Below, one piece after another: positions 18,902 to 27,040 of a stretch of 64,000 bases of DNA; positions within the stretch are counted from its first letter, which is position 1, and each line of letters starts with the position of its first letter. The stretch is from Mesorhizobium sp. (GTDB lineage Bacteria; Pseudomonadota; Alphaproteobacteria; Rhizobiales; Rhizobiaceae): positions 124,001-188,000 of the forward strand of contig NZ_SUHQ01000010.1 in the NCBI RefSeq assembly GCF_004962245.1. The letters are read 5' to 3'. Position numbers and translations under genes: made by a program. The notes beneath the pieces were generated by a model, which made no database searches, had not been told where the DNA came from, and was given only the letters and a program-made list of their open reading frames with translations.

Positions 18902-19906
18902 TTAAAGGCGAGTTAAGTCTCGCTCGAGCGCCGCAGCCGGGCGATCGGTTATCGATGCCAGCGAGAAGAAGGCTAGCGTCTGCTCTTCGCAGGTCACCGC
19001 CACAACGCTGTTCGAACGATCGATATCTAGCCCCTTCGGACCGCCTTCTTCGACGCTGGCCCTGCCGCGCCCGAAAGTTTCGTCGTCAAGGACGGCAACA
19101 GAGCGAGAGGGCATACGGCTGCCGCTCCAGCCCGCGTCGCGCTCGTAGACGTGAAGCAGTGGACTGCCTGCATCGGCGACGAGGATCTGCCGGTCATCGC
19201 CTGTAAAACGCAGGCCATGCGGATAATTGGCATTCTGCAGGATTCCAGCGGGTTCGGTATCCGGTTCCAGCGGCGCGGACATGCTGTAGATCTTCACATC
19301 GTTCGTGCCGTGGCTGCTGACGGCGATCCATTGGCCATCATGGCTGACCGCTATGCCGTCGGGTATGTTCAGGCCGCGCTTCAGAAGGACCTGGTTTTTC
19401 CACGCGCGGTAGCCCCACCGGTCGACGACGTGGCGCGTGACACTGTCCCTGTAGTTGTTGCAGACCAGGAGGCTGACTCGGCCACGCGTCTCCTGCCTGG
19501 CCGCGACGGAACCTGGCGTCTTCAGCTTGCAGAACAGTCCGCCCTTGATCTCGCGAATAGGCGCAATGTCGCACTGGCGGCCGGCCGGTTCGCCCGAGGG
19601 CAGGGCAAATATCGCAACCAGCCCATCACGATTGGCGATCACCAGGGTTCGGTCATCGATGAAATCGAGACCGTGGACCTCACCCATGCTTCCCGACGTC
19701 AATTCCATGAAGTCATGGACGATGACTTGCGGACCACTCGGCGCCGCATCGACGTCGATCCGCAGGATCAGACAGCGCCTTCGCGCATATCCCGCAATTG
19801 CCAGCAGCCGATTGTCCGGCGAAAAGCGCACATCTTCCGTGCGACCGATGGCCGAGAGCGCGGCTCGTACGGCATCGCTGGCTTTGAAGTCGATCCGGGC
19901 TATCAC
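18902..19906 (-). CDS. Putative beta-propeller protein of unknown function
   Basis: This 334-residue protein is not recognised as a characterised family. It has repeated blade-like motifs: VRFSPDNRLLAIAG, GLDFIDDRTLVIANRDG, GIAVSHDGQWIAVSSHG, GLRFTGDDRQILVADAG and GLDIDRSNSVVAVTCEE. Each blade has an Asp/Gly turn, suggesting a five- to seven-bladed propeller of WD40, NHL or lactonase type. There is no signal peptide. The GTG at 19906 has only a weak ribosome site, so the start is uncertain. Neighbours do not indicate a role. Confidence 0.7.
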   Translation of the reverse strand: MIARIDFKASDAVRAALSAIGRTEDVRFSPDNRLLAIAGYARRRCLILRIDVDAAPSGPQVIVHDFMELTSGSMGEVHGLDFIDDRTLVIANRDGLVAIFALPSGEPAGRQCDIAPIREIKGGLFCKLKTPGSVAARQETRGRVSLLVCNNYRDSVTRHVVDRWGYRAWKNQVLLKRGLNIPDGIAVSHDGQWIAVSSHGTNDVKIYSMSAPLEPDTEPAGILQNANYPHGLRFTGDDRQILVADAGSPLLHVYERDAGWSGSRMPSRSVAVLDDETFGRGRASVEEGGPKGLDIDRSNSVVAVTCEEQTLAFFSLASITDRPAAALERDLTRL

Positions 19907-19985
19907 CTGAGAGCGTGACCTGAAGGGCTCGAATAGTCGATATGGGTGGTCATCGGCACCTTTTGCCGCGCCAGACCCTGCGCGC

Positions 19986-20132
19986 TCAGTTTTCCTGGAT
20001 CGAAATACCCTTGTCGTCGATCTTAAGTTCGACGCCCTTCGGCTTGGTTTGCTCGCGATAGACGTAGGTGCCGAGCGCGATGACCACGACGACGAGCGCG
20101 CCGATGATGAGATAGAGCATATTCTGTTTCAT
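19986..20132 (-). CDS. Small single-span membrane protein (48 residues)
   Basis: This very short gene encodes MKQNMLYLIIGALVVVVIA, then a polar tail with KPKGVELKIDDKGISIQEN. It has one transmembrane helix at about residues 6-24 with the charged C-terminus outside the membrane core. AGGG lies six bases before the ATG at 20132. It is followed downstream by the propeller gene and preceded by the GlsB-type gene at 20160-20414 on the same strand. Its function is unknown; the tidy ribosome site and topology support it being real. Confidence 0.65.
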   Translation of the reverse strand: MKQNMLYLIIGALVVVVIALGTYVYREQTKPKGVELKIDDKGISIQEN

Positions 20133-20159
20133 AGCGCGCCCTTGATGTCCTTCGATGGA

Positions 20160-20414
20160 TCAGGCCTGCTTCACCAGCTTGATCAGCACGAGCAGGATGA
20201 CCGCGCCGATCGTGGCGTGGATAATGGAGGCAAATATGCCACCGCCTATGGCGAACCCAAGCCTTGGGAAGAGCCAGCCGGCGATCAAGGCCCCGACGAT
20301 GCCGACGACGATATTGCCGACCAGGCCGAAGCCAAAACCCTTGACGATCAGGCCGGCGAGCCAGCCGGCGATGGCACCGATGATGATGAAGACAAGCAGA
20401 CTCTCAACACCCAT
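20160..20414 (-). CDS. GlsB/YeaQ/YmgE family membrane protein
   Basis: This 84-residue protein of the transglycosylase-associated (YeaQ/YmgE) family has three hydrophobic helices with the Gly-rich IGAIAGWLAGLIVKG and GLVGNIVVGIVGALIAGW blocks. Family members are stress-induced inner-membrane proteins. The ATG at 20414 is chosen because AGGAGG lies nine bases upstream; a TTG six bases earlier would be too close to it. It is adjacent to the 48-residue membrane protein on the same strand. Confidence 0.88.
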   Translation of the reverse strand: MGVESLLVFIIIGAIAGWLAGLIVKGFGFGLVGNIVVGIVGALIAGWLFPRLGFAIGGGIFASIIHATIGAVILLVLIKLVKQA

Positions 20415-20520
20415 TTGCAAATCCCTCCTGAGCGGATGGTCGCGGAGCAGGAAGCCCCGAATCGATCTCCGGTTGCAACGGGCTCAAGCTATTGGAAAGT
20501 AGCCGGCCCCGCCAGCGGCG

Positions 20521-20769
20521 TCATTCGTCCTCGTCATCCCCGGATGCGGGCCGCCAGCCGATCGGCTCGATTTTCTTTTGCGTATGGCCGTCCGTATAGG
20601 CCCACCATCCGGTGTCGTTCTCGTCCCAGTCGCCGCCGGCCGCCCTCAGCCGGTCGAGCGACCGGTACTGCGCGATGGATTCGTTGATCACGCCGTCGCT
20701 GTCCTTCCAGATGACGGTGACCTTGGAGCCGTCCTTCGGGGCTGTTTCGATGGGTTTTCTGGCAGCCAT
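20521..20769 (-). CDS. Conserved-looking small hypothetical protein
   Basis: This 82-residue acidic, tryptophan-rich protein starts MAARKPIETAPKDGSKVTV. It contains DENDTGWWAYTDGHTQKK and ends with an Asp/Glu cluster. It has no membrane segment or signal peptide. GGAGGG lies five bases before the ATG at 20769, a strong ribosome site. The PIETAPKDG opening recalls small phage and plasmid proteins with an ETAPKDG motif, but no function is known. The 100 bp before the GlsB-type gene hold nothing recognisable. Confidence 0.7.
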   Translation of the reverse strand: MAARKPIETAPKDGSKVTVIWKDSDGVINESIAQYRSLDRLRAAGGDWDENDTGWWAYTDGHTQKKIEPIGWRPASGDDEDE

Positions 20770-20820
20770 TTCATCCCTCCATGGACCGACAGAACGTCGC
20801 GGCGAACAGCTGGTTCCAAC

Positions 20821-21441
20821 TTAGCTGTGGGCGAAGATGTCTGCCTCATCCCAGCCCATCAGGTCGAGTTTCGCACGCGTCGGCAGGAAGCGGAAGCAGG
20901 CCTCTGCCTCCTTGGTCCGCTTCTCGCGCGCCAGCCGCGCCGTCAGCACATCGCGCAGCTGGTGCAGATAGAGCACGTCGGAGGCGGCATATTCGAGTTG
21001 TTCGGGCGACAGCGTCTCCGCTGCCCAGTCCGACGATTGCTGCACCTTCGACAGGCTGACGCCAAGAAGTTCAAGGCAGATGTCCTTCAACCCGTGCCGG
21101 TCGGTGTAGGTTCGGGTCAGCCGCGAGGCGATCTTGGTGCAAAACACCGGCTCCGGCATGACGCCGAAGGCGTTATAGAGCACGGCGAGATCGAAGCGGC
21201 CGAAATGGAAGAGCTTGGTTATGCTGCGGTTCCTGAGCAGGCTGACGAGGTTCGGCGCCTTCTTCTGGCCGGGCGCGATCTGGATGACGTCGGCGGTACC
21301 GTCACCCGGCGATATCTGCACCACGCAAAGCCGGTCGCGATGCGGATTGAGGCCCAGCGTCTCCGTGTCGATGGCGACCGCCCCGACGTCGTAATGCAAC
21401 AGCCCGGGCAGGTCGTTCTTGTGGAAGCGGATATCGCTCAT
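20821..21441 (-). CDS. rnd: RNase D-type 3'-5' exonuclease
   Basis: This 206-residue DEDDy exonuclease domain has Asp25/Glu27 in AIDTETLGL (Exo I), FHFGRFDLAVL (Exo II) and YAASDVLYL (Exo III with Tyr and Asp). The HRDC domain of full RNase D is absent, so it is a short single-domain form. GGAGA precedes the ATG at 21441. It probably trims structured RNA 3' ends. It lies downstream of the dipeptidase gene on the same strand. Confidence 0.88.
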   Translation of the reverse strand: MSDIRFHKNDLPGLLHYDVGAVAIDTETLGLNPHRDRLCVVQISPGDGTADVIQIAPGQKKAPNLVSLLRNRSITKLFHFGRFDLAVLYNAFGVMPEPVFCTKIASRLTRTYTDRHGLKDICLELLGVSLSKVQQSSDWAAETLSPEQLEYAASDVLYLHQLRDVLTARLAREKRTKEAEACFRFLPTRAKLDLMGWDEADIFAHS

Positions 21442-21542
21442 CGTCTTCTCCGGTCGCGGCCCATGCGGTGATGCTCAACAGGGATGGCCCGTCCTCGCCG
21501 CGATCCGATGAAAAATCAACAGAAAGTTGAATTCTTTCCCTG

Positions 21543-22928
21543 TCAGCGTGTCAGCGCATCGAGAATGCGCGCCCAGGAGCGCTGTCCCTTGTGGAAGGAA
21601 CTCAGCTCGTATTTCTCGTTCGGCGAATGGATGCGGTCATCGTCGAGGCCGAACCCGACCAGCAAGGATTCGATGCCGAGATAGGTCTGGAAATCGCCGA
21701 CCACCGGGATCGAGCCGCCGCTTCCCGTCGTCACCGCCGGCTTCGGCCACTCGTCGGACAGCGCGTCCTTAGCCTTGGCGAGAAACGGCGAGTCGTAGGA
21801 AAGCTGGATCGCCGGCGAGCCGCCATGCGGATGGAAATCGACTGAGCAATCGGCCGGGATGCGCTCCCTGACGAAGGTCTGGAAAGCGGCACGGATCTTT
21901 TCCGGATTCTGCTTGTGGACGAGGCGGAAGGACACTTTTGCCGTGGCTTCCGCCGCGATCACCGTCTTGAACCCCTTGCCGGTATAGCCGCCAATAATAC
22001 CGTTGAACTCGGCCGTGGGCCGCGCCCAGGTGAGTTCGAGCACCGAGCGGCCCCTTTCACCTGATGGAATCGACAGGCCGACAGGCCCAAGGAACGTCTC
22101 GGCGGTCTCGCCGAGCGTCTCCCACGATTTCAGGACCTGCGAGGGGGTCTCCTCGACACCGTCATAGAAACCCGGAATGGTGACATGGCCGTCCTTGTCG
22201 TGGATGTCAGCCAGGACCCCGGCCAGGATGCGGATTGGATTGGCGGCGGCCCCACCATAAAGACCGGAATGCAGGTCGCGGTCAGCGGCTTTGACCGTGA
22301 TCTCCTCGCCGACCAGCCCGCGCAGCGCGACACAGATCGACGGCGTATCGCGGTCCCACATACCGGTGTCGCAGACAAGCGCGAAGTCGGCCTTGAGTTC
22401 GGCCGCGTTTGCCTCGAGGAACGGCTTCAGCGATGGCGAGCCGGACTCCTCCTCGCCCTCGAACAGGATCGTGATGCGGCACGGCAGCCCGCCATGCACC
22501 TGCTTCCAGGCGCGGCAAGCCTCGACAAAGGTCATCAGCTGCCCCTTGTCGTCGGCCGAACCACGTCCTGTGATCACCTGATGGCCGGGCTCGATCTCCT
22601 TGACCGAAGGTGCGAACGGGTCGCTGTCCCAGAGCTCGATCGGGTCGACCGGCTGCACGTCGTAATGGCCGTAGAACAAGACATGCGGCGCGTCCGCCGG
22701 CCCGTCATGATGCGCGACCACCATCGGATGGCCTGGTGTGTCACGCACGCTGGCGTCGAACCCGATCAGCTTGAGCTCCGCCACCAGCCATTCCGCCGCC
22801 TTGCGGCAATCCGCGGCATAGGCCGGATCGGTCGAGATCGACTTGATCCTGAGCAGCCCGAACAGGCGCTCCAGGCTCTCGTCGAGATTCTTGTCGAGGC
22901 GGTCGAGGACGGGGGAGACTGCGGACAT
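21543..22928 (-). CDS. M20 family dipeptidase/metallopeptidase
   Basis: This 461-residue di-zinc peptidase of the carnosinase-like M20 group shows the metal motifs VLFYGHYDVQPVDP (His and catalytic Asp), GRGSADDKGQL (bridging Asp) and FEGEEESGSPSL (Glu-Glu). A dimerisation lid domain lies at about residues 205-370. AAAGG precedes the ATG at 22928. It likely hydrolyses cytoplasmic dipeptides. The minus-strand small RNA terminator lies just upstream of it. Confidence 0.9.
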   Translation of the reverse strand: MSAVSPVLDRLDKNLDESLERLFGLLRIKSISTDPAYAADCRKAAEWLVAELKLIGFDASVRDTPGHPMVVAHHDGPADAPHVLFYGHYDVQPVDPIELWDSDPFAPSVKEIEPGHQVITGRGSADDKGQLMTFVEACRAWKQVHGGLPCRITILFEGEEESGSPSLKPFLEANAAELKADFALVCDTGMWDRDTPSICVALRGLVGEEITVKAADRDLHSGLYGGAAANPIRILAGVLADIHDKDGHVTIPGFYDGVEETPSQVLKSWETLGETAETFLGPVGLSIPSGERGRSVLELTWARPTAEFNGIIGGYTGKGFKTVIAAEATAKVSFRLVHKQNPEKIRAAFQTFVRERIPADCSVDFHPHGGSPAIQLSYDSPFLAKAKDALSDEWPKPAVTTGSGGSIPVVGDFQTYLGIESLLVGFGLDDDRIHSPNEKYELSSFHKGQRSWARILDALTR

Positions 22929-23020
22929 TTTTATCAGGCCTTTCGATTCTGAGCGGCAACCCTAAGCCTGCAAGGCAGAAACGAAAAGCCGGCGGTCGTT
23001 GGACCAGGAAACCTGTCGGC

Positions 23021-23059
23021 AAAAAAATGCCGCCGTGGTGGAGGGGGAACCACGGCGGC
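23021..23059 (-). terminator. Rho-independent terminator of the small RNA
   Basis: An 11-bp perfect stem (23029-23039 with 23049-23059) and nine-base loop are followed on the minus strand by one A and seven T (23027-23021). No minus-strand protein gene ends here, so it most likely ends a short transcript begun in the polA upstream region. Confidence 0.8.
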
Positions 23060-23160
23060 CTTTACTCGAAACGATGCGGCAGCCCGGAGAGGGGGGATAG
23101 GCTGCCGCAAGTGTCCGGGATAGGCGGGGGACGGGCCTTACTCCGGACCTCGGCGAAAAA
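23021..23160 (-). ncRNA. Candidate trans-acting small RNA with three C-rich-loop hairpins (alpha-r14/cuckoo-like)
   Basis: Read on the minus strand, three perfect hairpins follow one another: 23148-23143 with 23118-23113 (6 bp), 23108-23100 with 23084-23076 (9 bp), and 23059-23049 with 23039-23029 (11 bp). Their loops expose CCCGTCCCCCGCC, TATCCCCCCTCTCCG and TCCCCCTCC, all capable of pairing with Shine-Dalgarno sequences. The last hairpin is followed by seven T. This architecture matches the alphaproteobacterial alpha-r14 and cuckoo-type sRNAs with anti-Shine-Dalgarno loops. There is no open frame or ribosome site. The 5' end is approximate. Confidence 0.65.
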
Positions 23161-23255
23161 TGCCGATGACGTTTATCTGTGTCTTCGAACATGGCGATTC
23201 AAGGGCGTCAAAATTACACTTTTGTAACATACGCGTGAGCGGCCAGTTCCATGTC

Positions 23256-23289
23256 GGCCGATTCTATGGTGGCCGATTCTATGGTGGCC
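23256..23289. repeat. Short tandem repeat upstream of polA
   Basis: A 15-base unit (GGCCGATTCTATGGT) occurs twice head to tail at 23256-23270 and 23271-23285, followed by a third GGCC. It lies about 100 bp before the polA start. The rest of 23161-23391 shows no gene; it should contain the promoters of polA and of the small RNA. Confidence 0.8.
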
Positions 23290-23391
23290 AAGTCATCAGG
23301 ACATCGGCTCTGTCAGGGTGTTGCCGGAACCGGTGGCTGAAGCCGCCTTTGGCATGGACCGCAGCGCTGCGCCGCGCTATCCCTTCGTCCC

Positions 23392-26358
23392 ATGAAAAAA
23401 GGCGATCATCTCTTCCTTGTCGACGGCTCCGGCTACATCTTCCGCGCCTATCACGCGCTGCCGCCACTGACCCGCAAATCCGACGGCCTGCCGGTCAGTG
23501 CCGTGCTCGGCTTCTGCAACATGGTTTGGAAGCTGACGCAGGACGCCCGCAACACCGATGTCGGCGTGGTGCCGACGCATTTCGCCGTGATCTTCGACTA
23601 TTCGTCGAAAACCTTCCGCAACGATCTCTACCCCGAATACAAAGCCAACCGCTCGGCGCCGCCGGAGGATTTGATCCCGCAATTCGGCCTGATTCGCCAG
23701 GCGACCAAGGCCTTCAACCTGCCCTGCATCGAGATGGAAGGGTTTGAGGCCGACGATCTGATCGCCACCTATTGCCGGCTTGCCTGCGAAGCCGGCGGCG
23801 ACACCACCATCATCTCCTCCGACAAGGATCTGATGCAGTTGGTCGGCGCAACCGTCGGCATGTACGATCCGATGAAGGACCGCCAGATCGGCGTTCCCGA
23901 AGTCGTCGAGAAATGGGGCGTGCCGCCGGAGAAGATGATCGACCTGCAGGCGCTGACCGGCGATTCGGTCGACAACGTGCCGGGTGTGCCCGGCATCGGG
24001 CCGAAGACGGCGGCGCAACTGCTCGAACAGTTCGGCGACCTCGATGGGCTGCTTGCGCGCGCCGGCGAGATCAAGCAGGAGAAGCGCCGCGAATCGATCA
24101 TCGCCAATGCCGACAAGGCGCGCATTTCGCGTGAGCTGGTGACGCTGAAGAACGACGTGCCGGTGATCGAAGGGCTCGACGATTTCACGTTGCACGAGCC
24201 CGACGGGCCAAAGCTGATCGGCTTCCTCAAGACCATGGAGTTCTCCTCGCTGACCCGCCGCGTAGCGGAAGCGACCGGAACGGAGCCGGCTGATGTCCAG
24301 GCCGTCGCCGTTACGATCGAGCGCGCCGACACCGCGCATGGTCCCGATGTCGGGTTTGGAGTGCCGGCAGCCGCCGAAGGCGCGGTGGGCGCGGTGACAG
24401 ACGAAGCCGGGAGAACGGCGCCGACCGGCCCCAGCAGAGAAAGCAAGGAAGGCGACACCCCTTCCCTTCTTTCGGCGCTTCGCTTCGAGGACGCCACTGC
24501 CAGAAAGATCGACACCAGCACCTACGTCTCCATCCGCGACACGGCGGTGCTGAAGGCGTGGGTGGCCGAGGCGATGGAGACCGGCATCGTCGCCTTCGAC
24601 ACCGAGACCACCTCAACTGATCCGATGCAGGCCGAGTTGATCGGCTTTTCCATGGCCACCGCGCCCGGCCGCGCCGCCTATGTGCCGCTCGCTCATAAAA
24701 GCGGCAACGGCGACCTGCTCGGCGGCGGAATGGTCGAAAACCAGATCCCGATCCGTGAGGCGCTTGGCGTCCTGAAGCCCTTGCTGGAGGACAAGTCTGT
24801 TCTCAAGATCGTGCAGGAGCTGAAATACGACCTCGTCGTCATGAGCCGCCACGGCATCGATGTCGCCCCCTTCGACGACACCATGCTGATTTCCTACGTG
24901 CTCGACGCTGGCACATCCGGCGGCCACGGCATGGCGGCTCTGTCGGAAAAGTGGCTCGGCCACACGACCATTTCCCTCAAGGAGCTGGCCGGCTCGGGAA
25001 AAAGCTTCGTCGGCTTCGACCAGGTCGATATCGACAAGGCAACGGCCTACGCCGCCGAGCACGCCGATGTGACGCTGAGGCTCTGGCGGGTGCTGAAGCC
25101 AAGGCTTGCCGCCAAGGGCCTCGTCTCGGTCTACGAGCGGCTGGAACGGCCGCTGGTGCCGGTGCTGGCAAGGATGGAGCAGCGCGGCATCTCCGTCGAC
25201 CGGCAGATCCTGTCGCGGCTCTCCGGCGAACTGGCACAGGGCGCAGCACGGCTGGAGGATGAAATCTATCAGCTCATCGGCGAGCGCATCAACATCGGCT
25301 CGCCAAAACAGCTCGGCGACATCCTGTTCGGCAGGATGGGCCTGCCCGGCGGTTCCAAAACCAAGACCGGCCAGTGGTCGACCTCGGCGCAACTTCTGGA
25401 AGACCTCGCCGCCGAAGGCCACGAACTGCCGCGCAAGATCGTCGACTGGCGCCAGCTGACCAAATTGAAATCGACCTATACCGATGCGCTGCCCGGCTTC
25501 ATCCATCCCGATACGAAGCGCGTCCACACTTCATACGCCCTTGCCGCGACGACGACGGGACGGCTGTCGTCCTCCGATCCCAATCTGCAGAACATTCCGG
25601 TGCGCACCGTCGAGGGGCGAAAGATCAGGACGGCCTTCATCGCCGACAAGGGCAACAAGCTGGTTTCCGCCGATTACAGCCAGATCGAGCTGCGCGTGCT
25701 CGCCCATGTCGCCGAGATCCCGCAGTTGACGCAGGCCTTCGCCGACGGCGCCGACATCCACGCCATCACCGCGTCGGAAATGTTCAACGTACCGGTCGAG
25801 GGCATGCCGGCGGAGATACGCCGCCGCGCCAAGGCGATCAATTTCGGCATCATCTACGGCATTTCCGCCTTTGGCCTCGCCAACCAGCTGTCGATCCCGC
25901 GCGAGGAGGCCGGCGCCTACATCAAGAAATATTTCGAACGCTTCCCGGGCATCCGCGACTATATCGACGCGACCAAGGCCTATGCCCGCGAATACGGCTA
26001 TGTCGAAACGATCTTCGGCCGCCGCATCCACTATCCTGAGATACGGTCGTCGAACCCCTCGGTCCGCGCCTTCAACGAGCGCGCCTCGATCAACGCCCGC
26101 CTGCAAGGCACCGCCGCCGACATCATCCGCCGCGCCATGATCCGCATGGACCAGGCGCTGGAAAAGGCGAAGCTTTCCGCCCGCATGCTGCTGCAAGTGC
26201 ATGACGAGCTGGTCTTCGAGACCGCCGAAGCGGAGGTCGAGGCGACGATCCCCGTCGTGCGCCAGGTGATGGAGAACGCCGCGATGCCGGCGGTGTCGAT
26301 GTCGGTGCCGCTGCATGTCGACGCCCGTGCCGCCAACAACTGGGAAGAGGCGCATTAG
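23392..26358 (+). CDS. polA: DNA polymerase I
   Basis: This 988-residue polymerase has three domains. The 5' nuclease covers about residues 1-290 and includes GDSVDNVPGVPGIGPKTA. The 3'-5' proofreading domain is at about 370-560, with VAFDTETTS and YAAEHADVT. The family A polymerase domain is at about 600-988, with DYSQIELRVLAH (motif A), RRRAKAINFGIIYGIS (motif B) and QVHDELVFE (motif C). An insert rich in Ala and charged residues at about 315-365 separates the nuclease domains. All catalytic motifs are intact, so it replicates and repairs DNA with proofreading. Confidence 0.97.
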   Translation: MKKGDHLFLVDGSGYIFRAYHALPPLTRKSDGLPVSAVLGFCNMVWKLTQDARNTDVGVVPTHFAVIFDYSSKTFRNDLYPEYKANRSAPPEDLIPQFGLIRQATKAFNLPCIEMEGFEADDLIATYCRLACEAGGDTTIISSDKDLMQLVGATVGMYDPMKDRQIGVPEVVEKWGVPPEKMIDLQALTGDSVDNVPGVPGIGPKTAAQLLEQFGDLDGLLARAGEIKQEKRRESIIANADKARISRELVTLKNDVPVIEGLDDFTLHEPDGPKLIGFLKTMEFSSLTRRVAEATGTEPADVQAVAVTIERADTAHGPDVGFGVPAAAEGAVGAVTDEAGRTAPTGPSRESKEGDTPSLLSALRFEDATARKIDTSTYVSIRDTAVLKAWVAEAMETGIVAFDTETTSTDPMQAELIGFSMATAPGRAAYVPLAHKSGNGDLLGGGMVENQIPIREALGVLKPLLEDKSVLKIVQELKYDLVVMSRHGIDVAPFDDTMLISYVLDAGTSGGHGMAALSEKWLGHTTISLKELAGSGKSFVGFDQVDIDKATAYAAEHADVTLRLWRVLKPRLAAKGLVSVYERLERPLVPVLARMEQRGISVDRQILSRLSGELAQGAARLEDEIYQLIGERINIGSPKQLGDILFGRMGLPGGSKTKTGQWSTSAQLLEDLAAEGHELPRKIVDWRQLTKLKSTYTDALPGFIHPDTKRVHTSYALAATTTGRLSSSDPNLQNIPVRTVEGRKIRTAFIADKGNKLVSADYSQIELRVLAHVAEIPQLTQAFADGADIHAITASEMFNVPVEGMPAEIRRRAKAINFGIIYGISAFGLANQLSIPREEAGAYIKKYFERFPGIRDYIDATKAYAREYGYVETIFGRRIHYPEIRSSNPSVRAFNERASINARLQGTAADIIRRAMIRMDQALEKAKLSARMLLQVHDELVFETAEAEVEATIPVVRQVMENAAMPAVSMSVPLHVDARAANNWEEAH

Positions 26359-26466
26359 CACCTCATACGGACGTCCACGGCCGACCAGATGCGATCTGTA
26401 GCGATCCTTCGCCCGCCCTCCAGCATCAAAAGGGTCACCACCGCTATGTCGCGGCCTAACAGGCCT

Positions 26467-26871
26467 TCAGGCCGCCTCCGCCCGGCACTTCGCACAGGTA
26501 CCGCGGAATTCGATCACCGCCTTCTTGGCGGCGAAACCGGTCGAGCGTACCCATTCGTCGAGCCGATGGCCGACATCGTGATCGGAGAACTCGGTCACTT
26601 GCCCGCATGTGTCGCAGATGGCAAAGGCGGCCATCGAATGGCTGTGGTCGTGCGGCTCGGCGCAGGCGACGAAGGAATTGAGGCTTTCAAGCCTGTGCAC
26701 GAAACCGGACTTCACCAGCGTATCGAGCGCGCGATAAACTTGCAGCGGCGCGCGAAAGCCGCGCTCGCGAAGCTGGTCGAGCAATGTGTAGGCGCTGAGC
26801 GGCCCGCTGGCGGCCTCGAGCTTCTCGAGCACGCACAACTGGTTCTTCGTCAGCACATCCCTTGCCGCCAT
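26467..26871 (-). CDS. zur: Zinc uptake regulator (Fur family)
   Basis: This 134-residue Fur-family repressor has an N-terminal winged helix (LTKNQLCVLEKLEAASGPLSAYTLLDQL, about residues 7-34, given in part here) and a C-terminal metal-binding half. Two CxxC pairs are visible, CDTCG and CAKC, which ligate structural zinc. His residues in ACAEPHDHSHS supply the sensing site. These features favour Zur over Fur or Mur. The ATG at 26871 is the best match to homologues; an ATG at 26919 would place an inverted repeat inside the gene. No znu genes are nearby. Confidence 0.85.
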   Translation of the reverse strand: MAARDVLTKNQLCVLEKLEAASGPLSAYTLLDQLRERGFRAPLQVYRALDTLVKSGFVHRLESLNSFVACAEPHDHSHSMAAFAICDTCGQVTEFSDHDVGHRLDEWVRSTGFAAKKAVIEFRGTCAKCRAEAA

Positions 26872-26896
26872 GATCCTGTTTCCACCCCGTTTCGCG

Positions 26897-26927
26897 CCGC
26901 TTGCATGTCGTTTCCGCATGCAAGCGG
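26897..26927. promoter_or_regulatory. 11-bp perfect inverted repeat upstream of zur
   Basis: CCGCTTGCATG at 26897-26907 pairs exactly with CATGCAAGCGG at 26917-26927, with nine bases between. It lies 26-56 bp before the zur start. It could be an operator or a leader hairpin. It does not resemble the AT-rich Zur boxes known from rhizobia. Confidence 0.5.
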
Positions 26928-27040
26928 TTCCAATCCCATCCAGATAGCGACGATCGGGCATTTTTGCTACTGTTTCCACACCGGCGCGGCCCAGAAGCCG
27001 GCCAAGCCGCGAGCAGGCGGCCAGTCACATCCGGGGCGGA

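Noticed and set aside
20821..21441. Truncated RNase D considered a pseudogene
   Set aside because: All DEDDy motifs are intact; single-domain forms without HRDC are common in Alphaproteobacteria.
23256..23289. Repeat considered as a CRISPR
   Set aside because: Only two contiguous copies without spacers, and no cas genes in the window.
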